A stretch of DNA of 41,238 nt from contig MGTS01000001.1 of assembly GCA_001799565.1 (NCBI GenBank), forward strand, positions 1 through 41,238. The letters run 5' to 3'. Below are positions 15,863-24,770 of the stretch, in pieces. Under the pieces are notes generated by a model. It was not told the origin of the DNA. It made no database searches and worked only from the letters and a program-made list of their open reading frames with translations. A program made the position numbers and the translations under genes. The stretch's first letter is position 1. Every line of letters starts with the position of its first letter. Origin of the DNA: Elusimicrobia bacterium GWA2_51_34 (GTDB taxonomy: Bacteria; Elusimicrobiota; Elusimicrobia; Elusimicrobiales; UBA9959).

Positions 15863-16837
15863 TTATGCTTTCATGTCGAGCGAGAGCCCCATCTCCTTAA
15901 GTTTATCCTTAATCTCGTTAAGGGATTTTTGACCGAAATTTTTAACCGCGAGCAGATCATCTTCAGATTTATTCACCAGTTCGCCTATGGTGCAGACACC
16001 GGCCACTTTAAGGCAGTTGGAGGCCCTGGAGGAAAGTTCTATCATCTCCACACCCTGTTTGAGTTTACTGTTAAGCTCTCCGGACACAGCCGTGTTTTCG
16101 CCGGACGTTTCAGGCGCGCTTTTCGCGGCGGACTCTTCCGCAGGCAGGAAGGGATTTATGGAGCGGCGAAGCAGCGCCGCCGTTTTATTTACGGCTTCGG
16201 ACGGGGTGATTGTGCCGTCGGTCCAGATTTCAAGCACAAGCTTGTCATAGTCCGTCTTATGGCCTACGCGGGCATTTTCCACTATATAGTGAACTTTCTC
16301 TATCGGGGAGAATAAAGCGTCCATGGGGATAAAATCCGCAGGCAGGGTCATGCGGGCGATAATCTCGTCCGAGGTCAGATAGCCGGCGCCTCTTGCTATT
16401 TCAAGTTCAACTTCAAACTCGGCGCCCGCTTCTACATGGGCGATTACCAGGTCCCTGTTTATTACCTGCACATTAGCGTTTTCCCTGATGTCGGAAGCTT
16501 TAACTTCTTTTTTCCCCTTGAGCGAGATAAGAAGCGTTTCCGGTCCTTCACCGTGCAGACGCACGCGGAGTTTTTTCAGGTTCAGTAGAATATTTACTAC
16601 ATCTTCCTCTACGCCGTTTACGGTGGCATACTCGTGACGGGCGCCCTTGATACGCACGGCCACCACCGCGGCGCCGTCAAGACTTGACAAAAGTATGCGC
16701 CTTAAAGAATTGCCGATGGTATGGCCATAACCCCTTTCGTAGGGCTCGGCGATGAACTTGGAATAATTTTTCGTCCGGCTTTTTTCCTCAACACTCAGAG
16801 CTTCCGGAATGATCAACTGTTTTGAAAATGTCTGCAT
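15863..16837 (-). CDS. rpoA: RNA polymerase alpha subunit
   Basis: Alpha dimerises to start core RNA polymerase assembly, and its C-terminal domain contacts UP elements and activators. The 324-residue protein has the N-terminal RGYGHTIGNSLRRILLSS segment (about residues 35-52), an acidic/Ser linker at about 230-250, and the C-terminal domain with LSSRASNCLKVAGVCTIGELV and KNFGQKSLNEIKDKL. AGGAGG precedes the ATG. It lies between rpsD and rplQ as usual. Confidence 0.98.
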   Translation of the reverse strand: MQTFSKQLIIPEALSVEEKSRTKNYSKFIAEPYERGYGHTIGNSLRRILLSSLDGAAVVAVRIKGARHEYATVNGVEEDVVNILLNLKKLRVRLHGEGPETLLISLKGKKEVKASDIRENANVQVINRDLVIAHVEAGAEFEVELEIARGAGYLTSDEIIARMTLPADFIPMDALFSPIEKVHYIVENARVGHKTDYDKLVLEIWTDGTITPSEAVNKTAALLRRSINPFLPAEESAAKSAPETSGENTAVSGELNSKLKQGVEMIELSSRASNCLKVAGVCTIGELVNKSEDDLLAVKNFGQKSLNEIKDKLKEMGLSLDMKA

Positions 16838-16855
16838 GCTTTGGCAACCTCCTGA

Positions 16856-17491
16856 TTATTTTGAATAGAATTCAACAATGAGCTGCTCATTTACGGGTAT
16901 GGAAACTTCGGCCCTGTCCGGCCAGCGCACGAGCTTACCGGAAAGAGTGGCCTCATCCCAGCTGAGAAAGCTGGGACGCTGAGCTGATTTCTGCGCGTTT
17001 TCAAGACCCTGCTTTACAAGCAACGTCTGGGAAACCGCGGGATCTATTGAAACCGAATCTCCAGGCTTAAGGAGACACGAAGCTATATCAACCTTCCTGC
17101 CGTTGACTTTAACATGCCCGTGATTGACCAACTGCCGGGCCGCTTTCATAGAAACGGCAAAACCGAGGCGCCGGACCACATTGTCAAGCCGCACTTCAAG
17201 GAAACGCAAAAGCGCCACTCCGGTCTGACCTTTATCCTTTGAGGCCATGGCAAAGAACCTGCGGAACTGAGTCTCGCCTATCTGCGCCATCATGCGCGCG
17301 ATCTGCTTTTCCCTCAGATGAATTGCGTAATCGGATTTCTTATTTCTGCCCGCGCCCGAAGAAAACTTTTTATTTTTCTTCTGTTTATCCTTATCAACTA
17401 CGCAGTTTGTGGCGCACTTAACACCCTTAAGAAACAGTTTCTGGCTGACTTTTCTGCATTTTTTGCAGCTTGGGCCTGTATATCTGGACAT
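16856..17491 (-). CDS. rpsD: 30S ribosomal protein S4 (zinc type)
   Basis: S4 is a primary 16S rRNA binder and assembly initiator. The 211-residue protein has an N-terminal zinc-type pattern Cys9-x2-Cys12 and Cys26-x3-Cys30, and the S4 RNA-binding domain (RLDNVVRRLGFAVSMKAARQLVNHGHV). A GGAGG site lies just before the ATG. An array of GGTAATC words lies upstream, between rpsK and rpsD. Confidence 0.97.
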   Translation of the reverse strand: MSRYTGPSCKKCRKVSQKLFLKGVKCATNCVVDKDKQKKNKKFSSGAGRNKKSDYAIHLREKQIARMMAQIGETQFRRFFAMASKDKGQTGVALLRFLEVRLDNVVRRLGFAVSMKAARQLVNHGHVKVNGRKVDIASCLLKPGDSVSIDPAVSQTLLVKQGLENAQKSAQRPSFLSWDEATLSGKLVRWPDRAEVSIPVNEQLIVEFYSK

Positions 17492-17510
17492 TCAACCTCC
17501 ATGAAAAACT

Positions 17511-17600
17511 GTAATCAGTAACCAGTATCCGGTAATCGGTAAAAAGAGAGCGACAGATAAATTCCTTACCGGAAACCGATTACTGATTACCGGTTACCGC
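17511..17600. repeat. inverted spacer word-array, GTAATCGGTAA family
   Basis: Left arm GTAATCAGTAACCAGTATCC, right arm ACCGATTACTGATTACCGG in inverted order, with AAATTCCTTACC (17560-17571) near the centre. It begins a few bases after the rpsK stop codon. Confidence 0.8.
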
Positions 17601-17608
17601 CGCTGACT

Positions 17609-18127
17609 TTATACTCTCCGCGCCTTGGGCGGCCGGCAGCCATTGTGCGGAATACCGGTAACATCTTTTATGGACACCACGCGGATACCGCTGGCGGCTA
17701 TAGCGCGGATGGCGGTTTCTCTGCCGGGGCCGGGGCCGTTTACAAAAATCTGGGCCTGCCTTACGCCATAATCGCCGGCCTTCGCGCATGCTTTTGAGGC
17801 CGTTATCTGGGCCGCGAAAGGCGTGCCTTTCTTTGTACCCCGAAATCCGTTGCTGCCTGACGTTGACCAGGAAATAACCCCGCCCTTCTCGTCGGTAATA
17901 GTGACAAGAGTGTTGTTAAAAGAGCAGTTAATATAAACGCGCGCGAAAGGCACGTTGCGATAGTGGCGCCTTACCTGCGGTTTCACCGACCCTTTCCCAA
18001 CGGCTGCGACACCGTCCGTCTTAGGCGGCCGCGGGCCTTTGGCGCTGTCCGAGGGGGCGCCGCTTTGCGGTTTACCCTGGTCCGGTTTTTTGACCGGCTC
18101 GTTCTGCGGTTTTTTTTCTTCGCTCAT
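17609..18127 (-). CDS. rpsK: 30S ribosomal protein S11 with N-terminal extension
   Basis: S11 forms part of the platform near the E site. The core runs from about residue 50 ([20 protein letters not shown], then [14 protein letters not shown]) to the typical end [10 protein letters not shown]. At 172 residues it is about 43 longer than usual, because of a Pro/Lys/Gly-rich disordered N-terminus. Part of that extension (RPPKTDG) is encoded by a palindrome-like CCGTCTTAGGCGG. GAGGAGG precedes the ATG, so this start is likely. Confidence 0.96.
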   Translation of the reverse strand: MSEEKKPQNEPVKKPDQGKPQSGAPSDSAKGPRPPKTDGVAAVGKGSVKPQVRRHYRNVPFARVYINCSFNNTLVTITDEKGGVISWSTSGSNGFRGTKKGTPFAAQITASKACAKAGDYGVRQAQIFVNGPGPGRETAIRAIAASGIRVVSIKDVTGIPHNGCRPPKARRV

Positions 18128-18146
18128 AATTTCAAAATCCTCCTCT

Positions 18147-18551
18147 TCAAGCCGCGGGTTTTGCCGCCGCCACCGGCGCTCTTGCTGATGACCCGACAGT
18201 TTTTCTCCTGCCTCTGCGGGTTCTGGCGTTGGTTTTGGTCCGCTGACCGCGGGCAGGCAGGTTCCTTCTGTGCCGGTAGCCGCGGTAGCTGGCTATTTCC
18301 ACATAGCGCTTTATGTGCGCGGTTTCTTCGCGCCTCAGCTCCCCTTCCACTTTGTACTCTCTGGTAATAAGGGAATTGAGCAGCCCAATCTGGTCCTCGG
18401 TCAAATTCTTAACCCTGGTGGCCGGGTCTACCTGGTTTTTAAGGCCTTCCAAAATTTTCCTGGCCATAGGCCTGCCTATGCCGTAAACATAAGCGAGGGC
18501 AATGTCTACTCTTTTTTCCTTCGGTAAATCCACTCCCGCTATTCGTGCCAT
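18147..18551 (-). CDS. rpsM: 30S ribosomal protein S13
   Basis: S13 contacts the P-site tRNA and the central protuberance. The protein starts [21 protein letters not shown] and has [17 protein letters not shown] near residues 100-116, as usual; an Ala/Pro tail makes it 134 residues. No Shine-Dalgarno sequence precedes the ATG, because the bases there belong to a GGTCAGT array that fills the gap to rpmJ. Confidence 0.97.
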   Translation of the reverse strand: MARIAGVDLPKEKRVDIALAYVYGIGRPMARKILEGLKNQVDPATRVKNLTEDQIGLLNSLITREYKVEGELRREETAHIKRYVEIASYRGYRHRRNLPARGQRTKTNARTRRGRRKTVGSSARAPVAAAKPAA

Positions 18552-18559
18552 AATAAAAA

Positions 18560-18708
18560 GTGGTCAGTGGTCAGTGGTCAGTGAACAGTGCGGAAACCGC
18601 ATCATCAAAACCACGCCTTAACTAAGCACTTCCTCCTCTTCATCTTTATCTTTACCAAAACCCAGGCCGCTGTCCACCGGCTACCGGCCACTGAACACTG
18701 GCCACTGC
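18560..18708. repeat. inverted spacer word-array, GGTCAGT family
   Basis: 18560-18590 repeats GTGGTCAGTGGTCAGT. The matching inverted arm is 18671-18708 (CCACTGAACACTGGCCACTG). The about 80 bases between are pyrimidine-rich. It lies between rpmJ and rpsM and shares its word with 28266-28345. Confidence 0.8.
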
Positions 18709-18711
18709 TTG

Positions 18712-18825
18712 TTATCCCTGTCTCTGCTTATGGCGGGGATCGGTGCAAATAACCCGTACCACGCCTTTTCTTTTTACTATCACGCATTTTTTGCAAATTT
18801 TTTTAACGCTCGCTCTTACTTTCAT
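18712..18825 (-). CDS. rpmJ: 50S ribosomal protein L36 (zinc type)
   Basis: This short gene was found by reading the gap between rpsM and infA. The 37-residue product begins [20 protein letters not shown] and ends DPRHKQRQG. Cys11, Cys14, Cys27 and His32 form the zinc site of the C-type L36. Its position between infA and rpsM is the usual one. L36 stabilises 23S rRNA in the large subunit. Confidence 0.96.
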   Translation of the reverse strand: MKVRASVKKICKKCVIVKRKGVVRVICTDPRHKQRQG

Positions 18826-18946
18826 CTTGACACCTCTTAACGTCTCACACTGTGCATTTTAAACTTAATATTTATCTGACCTCTGGGCGTGCCGCAACTA
18901 GCGATATGCGCAACAAAGCGGCCTGGAGCTATGCTCATCAGACAGC

Positions 18947-19168
18947 TTATTTTCCCCTGTATACGATCCTGCCCTTGGAAAGATCGTAGGGCGACAACTC
19001 AAGACGGACCTTATCTCCGGGAAGGATCTTTATATGATTAATGCGCATTTTGCCGGAAATTATACCGAGGATGGTTTTTCCGGGCGCTATCTCAACCCTG
19101 AAAGTTGCGTTAGGGAGCGACTCTTTCACTACCCCTTCAAGTTCTATTTTTTCACTGTTTTCGACCAT
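18947..19168 (-). CDS. infA: translation initiation factor IF-1
   Basis: IF-1 occupies the A site of the 30S subunit during initiation. The protein is 73 residues, a single S1-type OB fold with the typical [17 protein letters not shown] and [19 protein letters not shown] segments. There is no ribosome binding site; instead a perfect TATAAT lies 8 bases before the ATG, so it may be read from a leaderless transcript starting at or next to its start codon. Confidence 0.96.
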   Translation of the reverse strand: MVENSEKIELEGVVKESLPNATFRVEIAPGKTILGIISGKMRINHIKILPGDKVRLELSPYDLSKGRIVYRGK

Positions 19169-19176
19169 ACGTTAGT

Positions 19177-19182
19177 ATTATA
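19177..19182 (-). promoter_or_regulatory. perfect -10 box directly before infA
   Basis: On the minus strand TTTTGTATAATAC lies 8 bases before the infA ATG, with TG just upstream of TATAAT. No good -35 is visible at 16-18 bases. If used, transcription begins about at the start codon, giving infA-rpmJ-rpsM and following genes a promoter of their own. Confidence 0.5.
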
Positions 19183-19223
19183 CAAAATATACGCCGCACA
19201 CTGTATTTTTAACTACAGGCCGG

Positions 19224-19979
19224 CTAATCTTGAATCGCACTGAGTATTTCGCAGCCATTCTCCGTAACGGCCACGGTGTGTTCAAAATGCGCGGCGTAAC
19301 TTCCATCGGCTGAAACGGCCGTCCAGCCGTCATTTTTTACAATAACTTCAGCACCGCCAAGGCAAACCATGGGCTCTATGGCAAGCGTCATGCCGGACTT
19401 TAACACCACCCCGGTGCCGGGCTGGCCGAAGTTCGGAATGGAGGGTTCTTCATGAAGACGCCTGCCTATACCATGCCCGGTAAAATCCCTTACGACTCCC
19501 ATGCCGGTTGGCGTAACGAATTCCTCAACGGCGTGAGAGACATCGCCAAGGCGCGCCCCGCTTTTAATAGTTTTAAGCGCTCTGTAAAGCGCCTGTTCGG
19601 TGACTTTAAGCAGTTTCGCGACTTCAGGTTTAACACGGCCCGCCGCCACTGTTATGGCGGCGTCTCCGTAAAAGCCGTCCCACACAACGCCCAGATCAAG
19701 GCTTACTATATCGCCTTCACCTATTTTACGGCCGGCATCCGGAATGCCGTGCACCACTTCCTCATTTATTGAAACGCAAAGCGCAGCCGGATAGCCTCTG
19801 TAGCCGAGGAAGGCCGGCTGACCCCCACGCCGCCTTATTTCCTGCTCGGCGCACCGGTTAAGTTCCATGGTTGAAACGCCTGGTTTCACCTTTTTCCTGA
19901 GCAGCTCGAGCGTAGAAGCCACAATGGCCGAGGCTACGCGCATTTTTTCCAGCTCATCCGGAGTTTTCAATTCAACCAT
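19224..19979 (-). CDS. map: methionine aminopeptidase, type I
   Basis: Removes the N-terminal Met from new proteins in the cytoplasm. The 251-residue protein has the five metal ligands in recognisable context: LDLGVVWDGFYGDAAITV (two Asp), GHGIGRRLHEEP (His), AIEPM (Glu) and HFEHTVAVTE (Glu). It overlaps the end of adk by 8 bases. The secY-adk-map-infA order is the classic spc operon end. Confidence 0.97.
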   Translation of the reverse strand: MVELKTPDELEKMRVASAIVASTLELLRKKVKPGVSTMELNRCAEQEIRRRGGQPAFLGYRGYPAALCVSINEEVVHGIPDAGRKIGEGDIVSLDLGVVWDGFYGDAAITVAAGRVKPEVAKLLKVTEQALYRALKTIKSGARLGDVSHAVEEFVTPTGMGVVRDFTGHGIGRRLHEEPSIPNFGQPGTGVVLKSGMTLAIEPMVCLGGAEVIVKNDGWTAVSADGSYAAHFEHTVAVTENGCEILSAIQD

Positions 19980-20622
19980 GTCGGCCGACTTTAAAAAAGG
20001 AAAGAATCCGGCCGGTTATTTCCTCGGGGGGAAGGTCCGCCTTGACCTCTGAAAAAATCCCGTTGCCGCGATAATAAGCGAGCAGCGGTTCCGTCTGATC
20101 TCTGTAAACCATAATGCGTTTTTTGATCACTTCCGCCTGATCGTCCTGCCGAAGGATCAGTTTTCCGCCGCAGGCATCGCAGACATTTTCTTTCGCAGGA
20201 GCTTTGGTAAGAAGGTTGTAAATAATGCCGCACTTCTCGCATGTGCGCCGCGCGCCCAGGCGGGACACAACTTCCTGTTCCGGCAGGTCCAGAAAAACCA
20301 CCCTGTCCACGGCAAGAGACCGGGAATCAAAATAATCATCCAGCGCCTGCGCCTGTTCCACGGTGCGCGGAAACCCGTCAAACAAAATACCGCGCGTTTC
20401 CGTGGCAAGCCTGCTCTTTATTAGATCCAATACAAGCCTGTCCGGCACCAGACGGCCGCTGGAAAGATAGCCGGCAGTCTCAATGCCAAGCGGACTTTTT
20501 TTAGAAATCTCTTCGCGAAAGATATCGCCCGTGGAAAAATGGAAAAGCCCCAGTTTTTGAGCGAGAACTTTAGCCTGGGTTCCTTTTCCTGAACCGGGAT
20601 AACCCAATAAGATTACATTCAT
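19972..20622 (-). CDS. adk: adenylate kinase (zinc-lid type)
   Basis: Interconverts ATP plus AMP and two ADP. The 216-residue long form has the P-loop GYPGSGKGTQ (residues 7-16), the AMP-binding region and FDGFPRT (81-87). Its lid carries four Cys (128, 131, 148, 151) that bind zinc. I chose Met-Asn-Val-Ile at 20622 instead of a start six codons upstream because the family begins there; no ribosome binding site is seen in either case. Confidence 0.97.
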   Translation of the reverse strand: MNVILLGYPGSGKGTQAKVLAQKLGLFHFSTGDIFREEISKKSPLGIETAGYLSSGRLVPDRLVLDLIKSRLATETRGILFDGFPRTVEQAQALDDYFDSRSLAVDRVVFLDLPEQEVVSRLGARRTCEKCGIIYNLLTKAPAKENVCDACGGKLILRQDDQAEVIKKRIMVYRDQTEPLLAYYRGNGIFSEVKADLPPEEITGRILSFFKVGRHG

Positions 20623-20650
20623 AAAAGCAATCCGCTGCACATCCTCTTGC

Positions 20651-21979
20651 TTAACTGCCTACGTTGAACCACCGGCCCTTTATTTTTGAGTTCTTGTAAA
20701 AGCCTTCATAGTTGCGCATTATCAGATGGGCTTCCGTCTGGGCTATGGTATCAAGCGCCACACCTACCACAATTAAAAGCGAGGTTCCGCCAAAATAGAA
20801 AGGCACATTGAATTTAGCGCGCAAATAATCGGGCAGCACCGCTATCACTGACACAAAAAGCGCGCCGCCAAGCGTTATCCTGTTCATCACCCATTCAATA
20901 TGCGACGCCGTCTGCTCCCCGGGCCTTATGCCGGGGATAAAACCGCCCCATTTTTTCATATTCTCAGCCAGATCCTTCGGGTTAATACTCACCGAATTGT
21001 AGAAATAACAAAAGAAAATAATAAGCGCCACATAACACATCTGATAGATCAGACTGGAATGGTTCATGAAAGCCATTATTTTCTGCGCCCAGGGGGCGCC
21101 GGGGTTAAACTGAGTTATTGTGTAGGGCACGCTTAAAAGCGACACGGCGAAAATAACCGCGATAACTCCGGACTGGTCAACTTTTAACGGCAGGAAAGTA
21201 CTTGCCCCGCCATACATCTTTCTGCCCACCATGCGCTGAGCGTACTGCACCGGTATTTTTCTCTGGGCGGTTTCAACCCAGATGGTAAACGCTACGATAA
21301 TTAACACCGCCGCGACTATAAGCAGTCCGGAAAGAAGGCTCATTTCGTCTATCTGTATCAGCTTTATCATGCCCATAGCGGCAGAGGGCATCTCACACAC
21401 TATGCCGGCGAATATTATAAGGGAAATGCCGTTGCCTATACCTCTTTCAGTCATCTGCTCGCCCAACCACATCACAAAAACAGTGCCTGTGACTAGAGTA
21501 AGCACAGTGATGAAATAAAAAGTAAGCGTTGGGTTGCTTACAATGGTGGGGCCTCCGCCCTCGGACATTTTGGTGAGCGCGATAGTAAGGCCAAGCGACT
21601 GGAAAGCGGCCAAAAACAGGGTAAAAATGCGGGTGTACTGTATGATTTTTTTGTGTCCCGTCCCGCCCTCTTTAGCCAGCCTGTCAAGGAAAGGGAATAC
21701 ATGCGCGCCCTGAACCAGGCTCATAATGATGGAAGCGTTGATGTAGGGCATAACGCCCATGGAAAAAATAGAGAATCTCCCCAGCGCGCCGCCGGAGAAA
21801 ATATCCAGGAATCCCAGAAGCGTTCCCGTATTTGCGGCAAAAAGCGCCTGCAGGGCCGCGACATTAATGCCCGGTATAGGTATAAAAGAACCCAGCCGGA
21901 AAATGGCCAGCGCCACCACCACGAATATTATCCTTTTCTTGAGATCCTGAATTTTCAGGATATCGGTCAATTGTTGCAT
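20651..21979 (-). CDS. secY: SecY protein translocase channel
   Basis: Forms the inner-membrane Sec channel with SecE and SecG. The 442-residue protein has ten hydrophobic segments, the plug-region sequence SFIPIPGINV near residues 32-41 and the conserved PGIRPGEQTASHIEWVMNR loop (about 350-368). The start follows the rplO stop directly (TAAATG), so the genes are translationally coupled. Confidence 0.97.
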   Translation of the reverse strand: MQQLTDILKIQDLKKRIIFVVVALAIFRLGSFIPIPGINVAALQALFAANTGTLLGFLDIFSGGALGRFSIFSMGVMPYINASIIMSLVQGAHVFPFLDRLAKEGGTGHKKIIQYTRIFTLFLAAFQSLGLTIALTKMSEGGGPTIVSNPTLTFYFITVLTLVTGTVFVMWLGEQMTERGIGNGISLIIFAGIVCEMPSAAMGMIKLIQIDEMSLLSGLLIVAAVLIIVAFTIWVETAQRKIPVQYAQRMVGRKMYGGASTFLPLKVDQSGVIAVIFAVSLLSVPYTITQFNPGAPWAQKIMAFMNHSSLIYQMCYVALIIFFCYFYNSVSINPKDLAENMKKWGGFIPGIRPGEQTASHIEWVMNRITLGGALFVSVIAVLPDYLRAKFNVPFYFGGTSLLIVVGVALDTIAQTEAHLIMRNYEGFYKNSKIKGRWFNVGS

Positions 21980-22450
21980 TTATTTTCCCACCCCGGACGG
22001 GACCGCTATAACGGAAGCCGTGCCGCCGGCCTTTTCAATTTTTTCTTTGGCGGACGCGGAAAAAGCGTGCGCGAGTACCTTCAGCGATTTCTTAAGCTCC
22101 CCATCGCCCAGAATTTTTACGCGCTTAGAATGCTTAACCAGCCGTTTTTGCACCAGCTTCTCGGGAGTTACCTCTTCGCCGTTATCAAAGCGCTTGTCAA
22201 GCGAGGAAATATTCACCCATTCGCAGTCTATCCTGAACCTGTTGTTTGAGAATCCGCTCTTTGGAATACGGCGCGACAGCGGCATCTGCCCGCCCTCAAA
22301 ACCGGAGCGCTTGGTGCCGCCGGCGGTGGCGCTTTGACCTTTCTGGCCTTTTGTGGAAGTCTGGCCATGCCCCGAACCGCTGCCTGTGCCAAGTCTCTTG
22401 TTTCTGCGCACTGAGCCCGGTTTGGGCCTCAAATTATTTAAACTGACCAT
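21980..22450 (-). CDS. rplO: 50S ribosomal protein L15
   Basis: L15 is a late-assembling 23S rRNA binder. It starts MVSLNNLRPKPGSVRRNKRL and has GSGHGQTSTKGQKGQSATAGG and FEGGQMPLSRRIPKSGF. I place the start at 22450 because AAGGAGA lies 8 bases upstream; the in-frame ATG three codons earlier would sit on top of that site. 156 residues. rpmD (L30), normally directly upstream, is absent. Confidence 0.97.
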   Translation of the reverse strand: MVSLNNLRPKPGSVRRNKRLGTGSGSGHGQTSTKGQKGQSATAGGTKRSGFEGGQMPLSRRIPKSGFSNNRFRIDCEWVNISSLDKRFDNGEEVTPEKLVQKRLVKHSKRVKILGDGELKKSLKVLAHAFSASAKEKIEKAGGTASVIAVPSGVGK

Positions 22451-22483
22451 AGTTTTCATCTCCTTAAATCGCGGACAAAACAA

Positions 22484-22535
22484 ACAATAAGGAACTCATT
22501 CCCTGTCCGCTATACCCTATACGCTATTCTCTGTT
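22484..22535. repeat. spacer word-array with AAGGAACTCATTCCCT centre
   Basis: Between rpsE and rplO: a GCGGACA left part, AAGGAACTCATTCCCT (22489-22504), then TGTCCGC and CTATACCCTATACGCTATTCTCTG words. The centre matches 28741-28756 in 15 of 16 positions. The right words belong to the TTCGCTA family. Confidence 0.65.
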
Positions 22536-22536
22536 C

Positions 22537-23088
22537 CTACACGCCCCTTAGCTTCATAACGGCTTCTTTGCTCTTAAGCCGCTTAAGGGCGTCCATTGTG
22601 GCGTAAACGGTATTGAAAGCGTTTCTGGAACCCAGGTTCTTTGTAAGCACGTTAGATACGCCGCCGGCCTCAAGCACCGCGCGCACCCCTCCACCGGCTA
22701 TAAGCCCGGTGCCGCCCACTGCGGGTTTCATCCACACATGGCCGGCTCCGAAGCGGCCTTCAATTTCATGCGGGATAGTGGTGTCAATAACAGGGAAAGT
22801 GAACATCTCCTTTTTCGCGCCGGAAGTGGCTTTCTGAATGGCGGACTGGACCTCGTTTGATTTGCCGAGCCCCGCGCCTACTGTACCCCGGCCGTCGCCG
22901 ACCACCACAAGGGCATTGAAGGAAAACCTTTTTCCGCCCTTAACCACCTTGGTGACCCTGTTGACTGCCACTACCACGGCCTTTTCTTCCGGGGCCGCCT
23001 CAAAAGTAAGTGCTCCAACCTCGGCCTTAGGCGAACCGTCGGCAGAAAGCTCTTTTTCTGTTTTTAATTGTTTCTGATTTTTAAGCAT
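22537..23088 (-). CDS. rpsE: 30S ribosomal protein S5
   Basis: S5 works in decoding accuracy. The double-stranded-RNA-binding-like domain ([41 protein letters not shown]) and the C-terminal [23 protein letters not shown] are typical. A Glu/Lys-rich N-terminal extension of about 25 residues brings it to 183. AGGGAGAAG precedes the ATG. Confidence 0.97.
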   Translation of the reverse strand: MLKNQKQLKTEKELSADGSPKAEVGALTFEAAPEEKAVVVAVNRVTKVVKGGKRFSFNALVVVGDGRGTVGAGLGKSNEVQSAIQKATSGAKKEMFTFPVIDTTIPHEIEGRFGAGHVWMKPAVGGTGLIAGGGVRAVLEAGGVSNVLTKNLGSRNAFNTVYATMDALKRLKSKEAVMKLRGV

Positions 23089-23103
23089 TATGGCTTCTCC
23101 CTG

Positions 23104-23247
23104 ATTAACAAGTTAATAAGCTAGTGTAGTTCGCTGGTAAGCTAGCAGGCTTGTATGCTGGTATCTTTTTAGGAGTTCCTTCCTTAAGAAAGGCCTACTA
23201 GCCTACCCGCTTATTAGCGGATTTTAGACATACCGGCCTACCAGCAT
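23104..23247. repeat. inverted spacer word-array, GCTAGTAGGCTGGTA family
   Basis: Left arm AATAAGCTAGTG...GCTGGTAAGCTAGCAGG, right arm GGCCTACTAGCCTACCCGCTTATTAG and GGCCTACCAGCATC in inverted order. The centre AGGAGTTCCTTCCTTAAG is at 23171-23188. It starts right after the rplR stop codon and fills the gap to rpsE. Confidence 0.8.
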
Positions 23248-23248
23248 C

Positions 23249-23614
23249 TTAAAACTTAAGCCCTGCCTCTCTGGCGGCGTCGGCAAAAGCCTTTATGCGG
23301 CCGTGATAAATGCGTCCGCCGCGGTCAAAACAGACTTCTTTCACGCCTTTTTCAATGGCCCTTTTGGCTAACAGCGAACCGACTATTTTGGCGGTTTCAA
23401 CGCTCTTGCCGGATGACTTAAACTTTCCTTTCAATTCCTTATCCAGGCTGGAAGCGGCGGCCAAAGTGCCGCCTTTCTGGTCGTCAACCACCTGGGCGTA
23501 AATATATTTGTCGCTCCTGTAAACGCTAAGACGCAGCCGCCTGATGCCGCCTTCAAGCAACTTTCTCCGTGAACGGTCTTTTCTGAACTGATATCTTTCC
23601 TTTTTGGTTATCAT
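23249..23614 (-). CDS. rplR: 50S ribosomal protein L18
   Basis: L18 binds 5S rRNA. The 121-residue protein has RRKLLEGGIRRLRLSVYRSDKYIYAQVVDD in its first half (broadly residues 16-45) and ends with the typical YHGRIKAFADAAREAGLKF. Ribosome binding site GGAGA lies upstream of the ATG. The order rplF-rplR-rpsE is standard. Confidence 0.97.
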   Translation of the reverse strand: MITKKERYQFRKDRSRRKLLEGGIRRLRLSVYRSDKYIYAQVVDDQKGGTLAAASSLDKELKGKFKSSGKSVETAKIVGSLLAKRAIEKGVKEVCFDRGGRIYHGRIKAFADAAREAGLKF

Positions 23615-23629
23615 AACGGGATCTCCAGA

Positions 23630-24211
23630 TTATTTCTTGGCCGCTGCGCCGCCGCCGGCTCCGGCACTCGCTCCGGCCGCGGTCTTACCTGCCTTGCGAA
23701 TGATGTGCTCGCCCTGATATTTGATGCCGGTGCCTTTGTAGGGTTCCGGTTTTTTAATCCTTTTTATCTGCGCCGCGATGTTGCCTACGGCTTCCTTGTC
23801 TATGCCCTTTATGGTGAGCACGACCTGTTTTGGATCAAAGGACATTTTGATACCCTGCGGTATATCAAGTATGACGGGGTGAGAGAAACCAAGCTGCATG
23901 GTAATTTTTGAACCTTCCACCGCGCCCTTAAAGCCCACTCCGCTTATTTCCAGCACTTTCTCAAATTCCCGGGTAACGCCGGTCACCATATTATTAATTC
24001 TGGCCCTGGAAGTGCCGAAAAGCGCGGATTTCCCCTCGGCCCCGGCTTCCACCGCGACCGTAAGCTTACCGCCCGCTACGGCGGCGCCTATGCCGTCAGG
24101 CAGACAATAATTAAGTTTCCCCAACGGGCCCTCTATAAAGACCGTCTTATTTTCCACGCGGACTTTAACCTTTTCCGGAACGATAATGGGCTGTTTTCCA
24201 ATTCTGCTCAT
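23630..24211 (-). CDS. rplF: 50S ribosomal protein L6
   Basis: L6 lies near the GTPase centre of the large subunit. The protein begins MSRIGKQPIIVPEKVKVRVE and has the C-terminal signature PEPYKGTGIKYQGEHIIRKAGK. An extra Ala/Gly tail of about 15 residues makes it 193 long. AAGAGGT precedes the ATG. The gap to rpsH holds a word-array with a nested 45-base module. Confidence 0.97.
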   Translation of the reverse strand: MSRIGKQPIIVPEKVKVRVENKTVFIEGPLGKLNYCLPDGIGAAVAGGKLTVAVEAGAEGKSALFGTSRARINNMVTGVTREFEKVLEISGVGFKGAVEGSKITMQLGFSHPVILDIPQGIKMSFDPKQVVLTIKGIDKEAVGNIAAQIKRIKKPEPYKGTGIKYQGEHIIRKAGKTAAGASAGAGGGAAAKK

Positions 24212-24240
24212 ATTTTTACCTCTTAAATCAGCTTGTGCAT

Positions 24241-24322
24241 CTTACTTGTGACCTGGCCGTCTGATAGCCATAGGCTCTGATACGGCACTGCCATAGGCTT
24301 GTGACTTGTGCTCTTGTGACTT
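24241..24322. repeat. ACTTGTGAC array interrupted by a 45-base module
   Basis: CTTACTTGTGACCT (24241-24254) and TTGTGACTTGTGCTCTTGTGACTT (24299 on) are array units. Between them 24255-24299 is a foreign module, beginning GGCCGTCTGATAGCC and ending TGCCATAGGCT, also found at 39375-39419 inside a quite different repeat. Confidence 0.8.
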
Positions 24323-24331
24323 CTCTTTATA

Positions 24332-24739
24332 TCACCATACCTGGCAAAGGACTTCGCCGCCGACTCTTTCTTTTTTCGCCTGATCGCCGGTCAAAATACC
24401 CTTTGAAGTTGAAATGATGGTCACGCCGAAAGCGGCTCTTACCTTTGGAATTTCAGTATAAGGGCGGTATATCCGCAGTCCCGGCCTTGAACTGCGCCTG
24501 ATGCCGATAATCACCGGTTTCTTGCTCTGCGTGTATTTAAGGGCTATACGGATCACTCCGCGCCTGTCCAGGGTTTTGTCGGTTTTGGGATCAAGCACTT
24601 TGTAATTTGAAATAAAACCTTCATCCTTCAGAACTTTAACTATGTTCGCCTTGATATTTGAAAACGGCACATCCACTCTTTCTTTTCTCTTTGCCGACGC
24701 ATTTCTAACGGAAGTCAGCATGTTTGATATCGGGTCCAT
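24332..24739 (-). CDS. rpsH: 30S ribosomal protein S8
   Basis: S8 binds the central domain of 16S rRNA and, in many bacteria, represses the spc operon. The protein begins MDPISNMLTSVRNA and has RRSSRPGLRIYRPYTEIP and the C-terminal GVTIISTSKGILTGDQAKKERVGGEVLC (broadly residues 107-134). 135 residues. AAGGAGA precedes the ATG. Confidence 0.97.
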   Translation of the reverse strand: MDPISNMLTSVRNASAKRKERVDVPFSNIKANIVKVLKDEGFISNYKVLDPKTDKTLDRRGVIRIALKYTQSKKPVIIGIRRSSRPGLRIYRPYTEIPKVRAAFGVTIISTSKGILTGDQAKKERVGGEVLCQVW

Positions 24740-24770
24740 ATTTTTCTCCTTGGAAAAACTAAATCGTTGG

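Noticed and set aside
18826-18946. An extra small ribosomal gene between infA and rpmJ
   Set aside because: Read in all frames; no ribosomal protein signature found.
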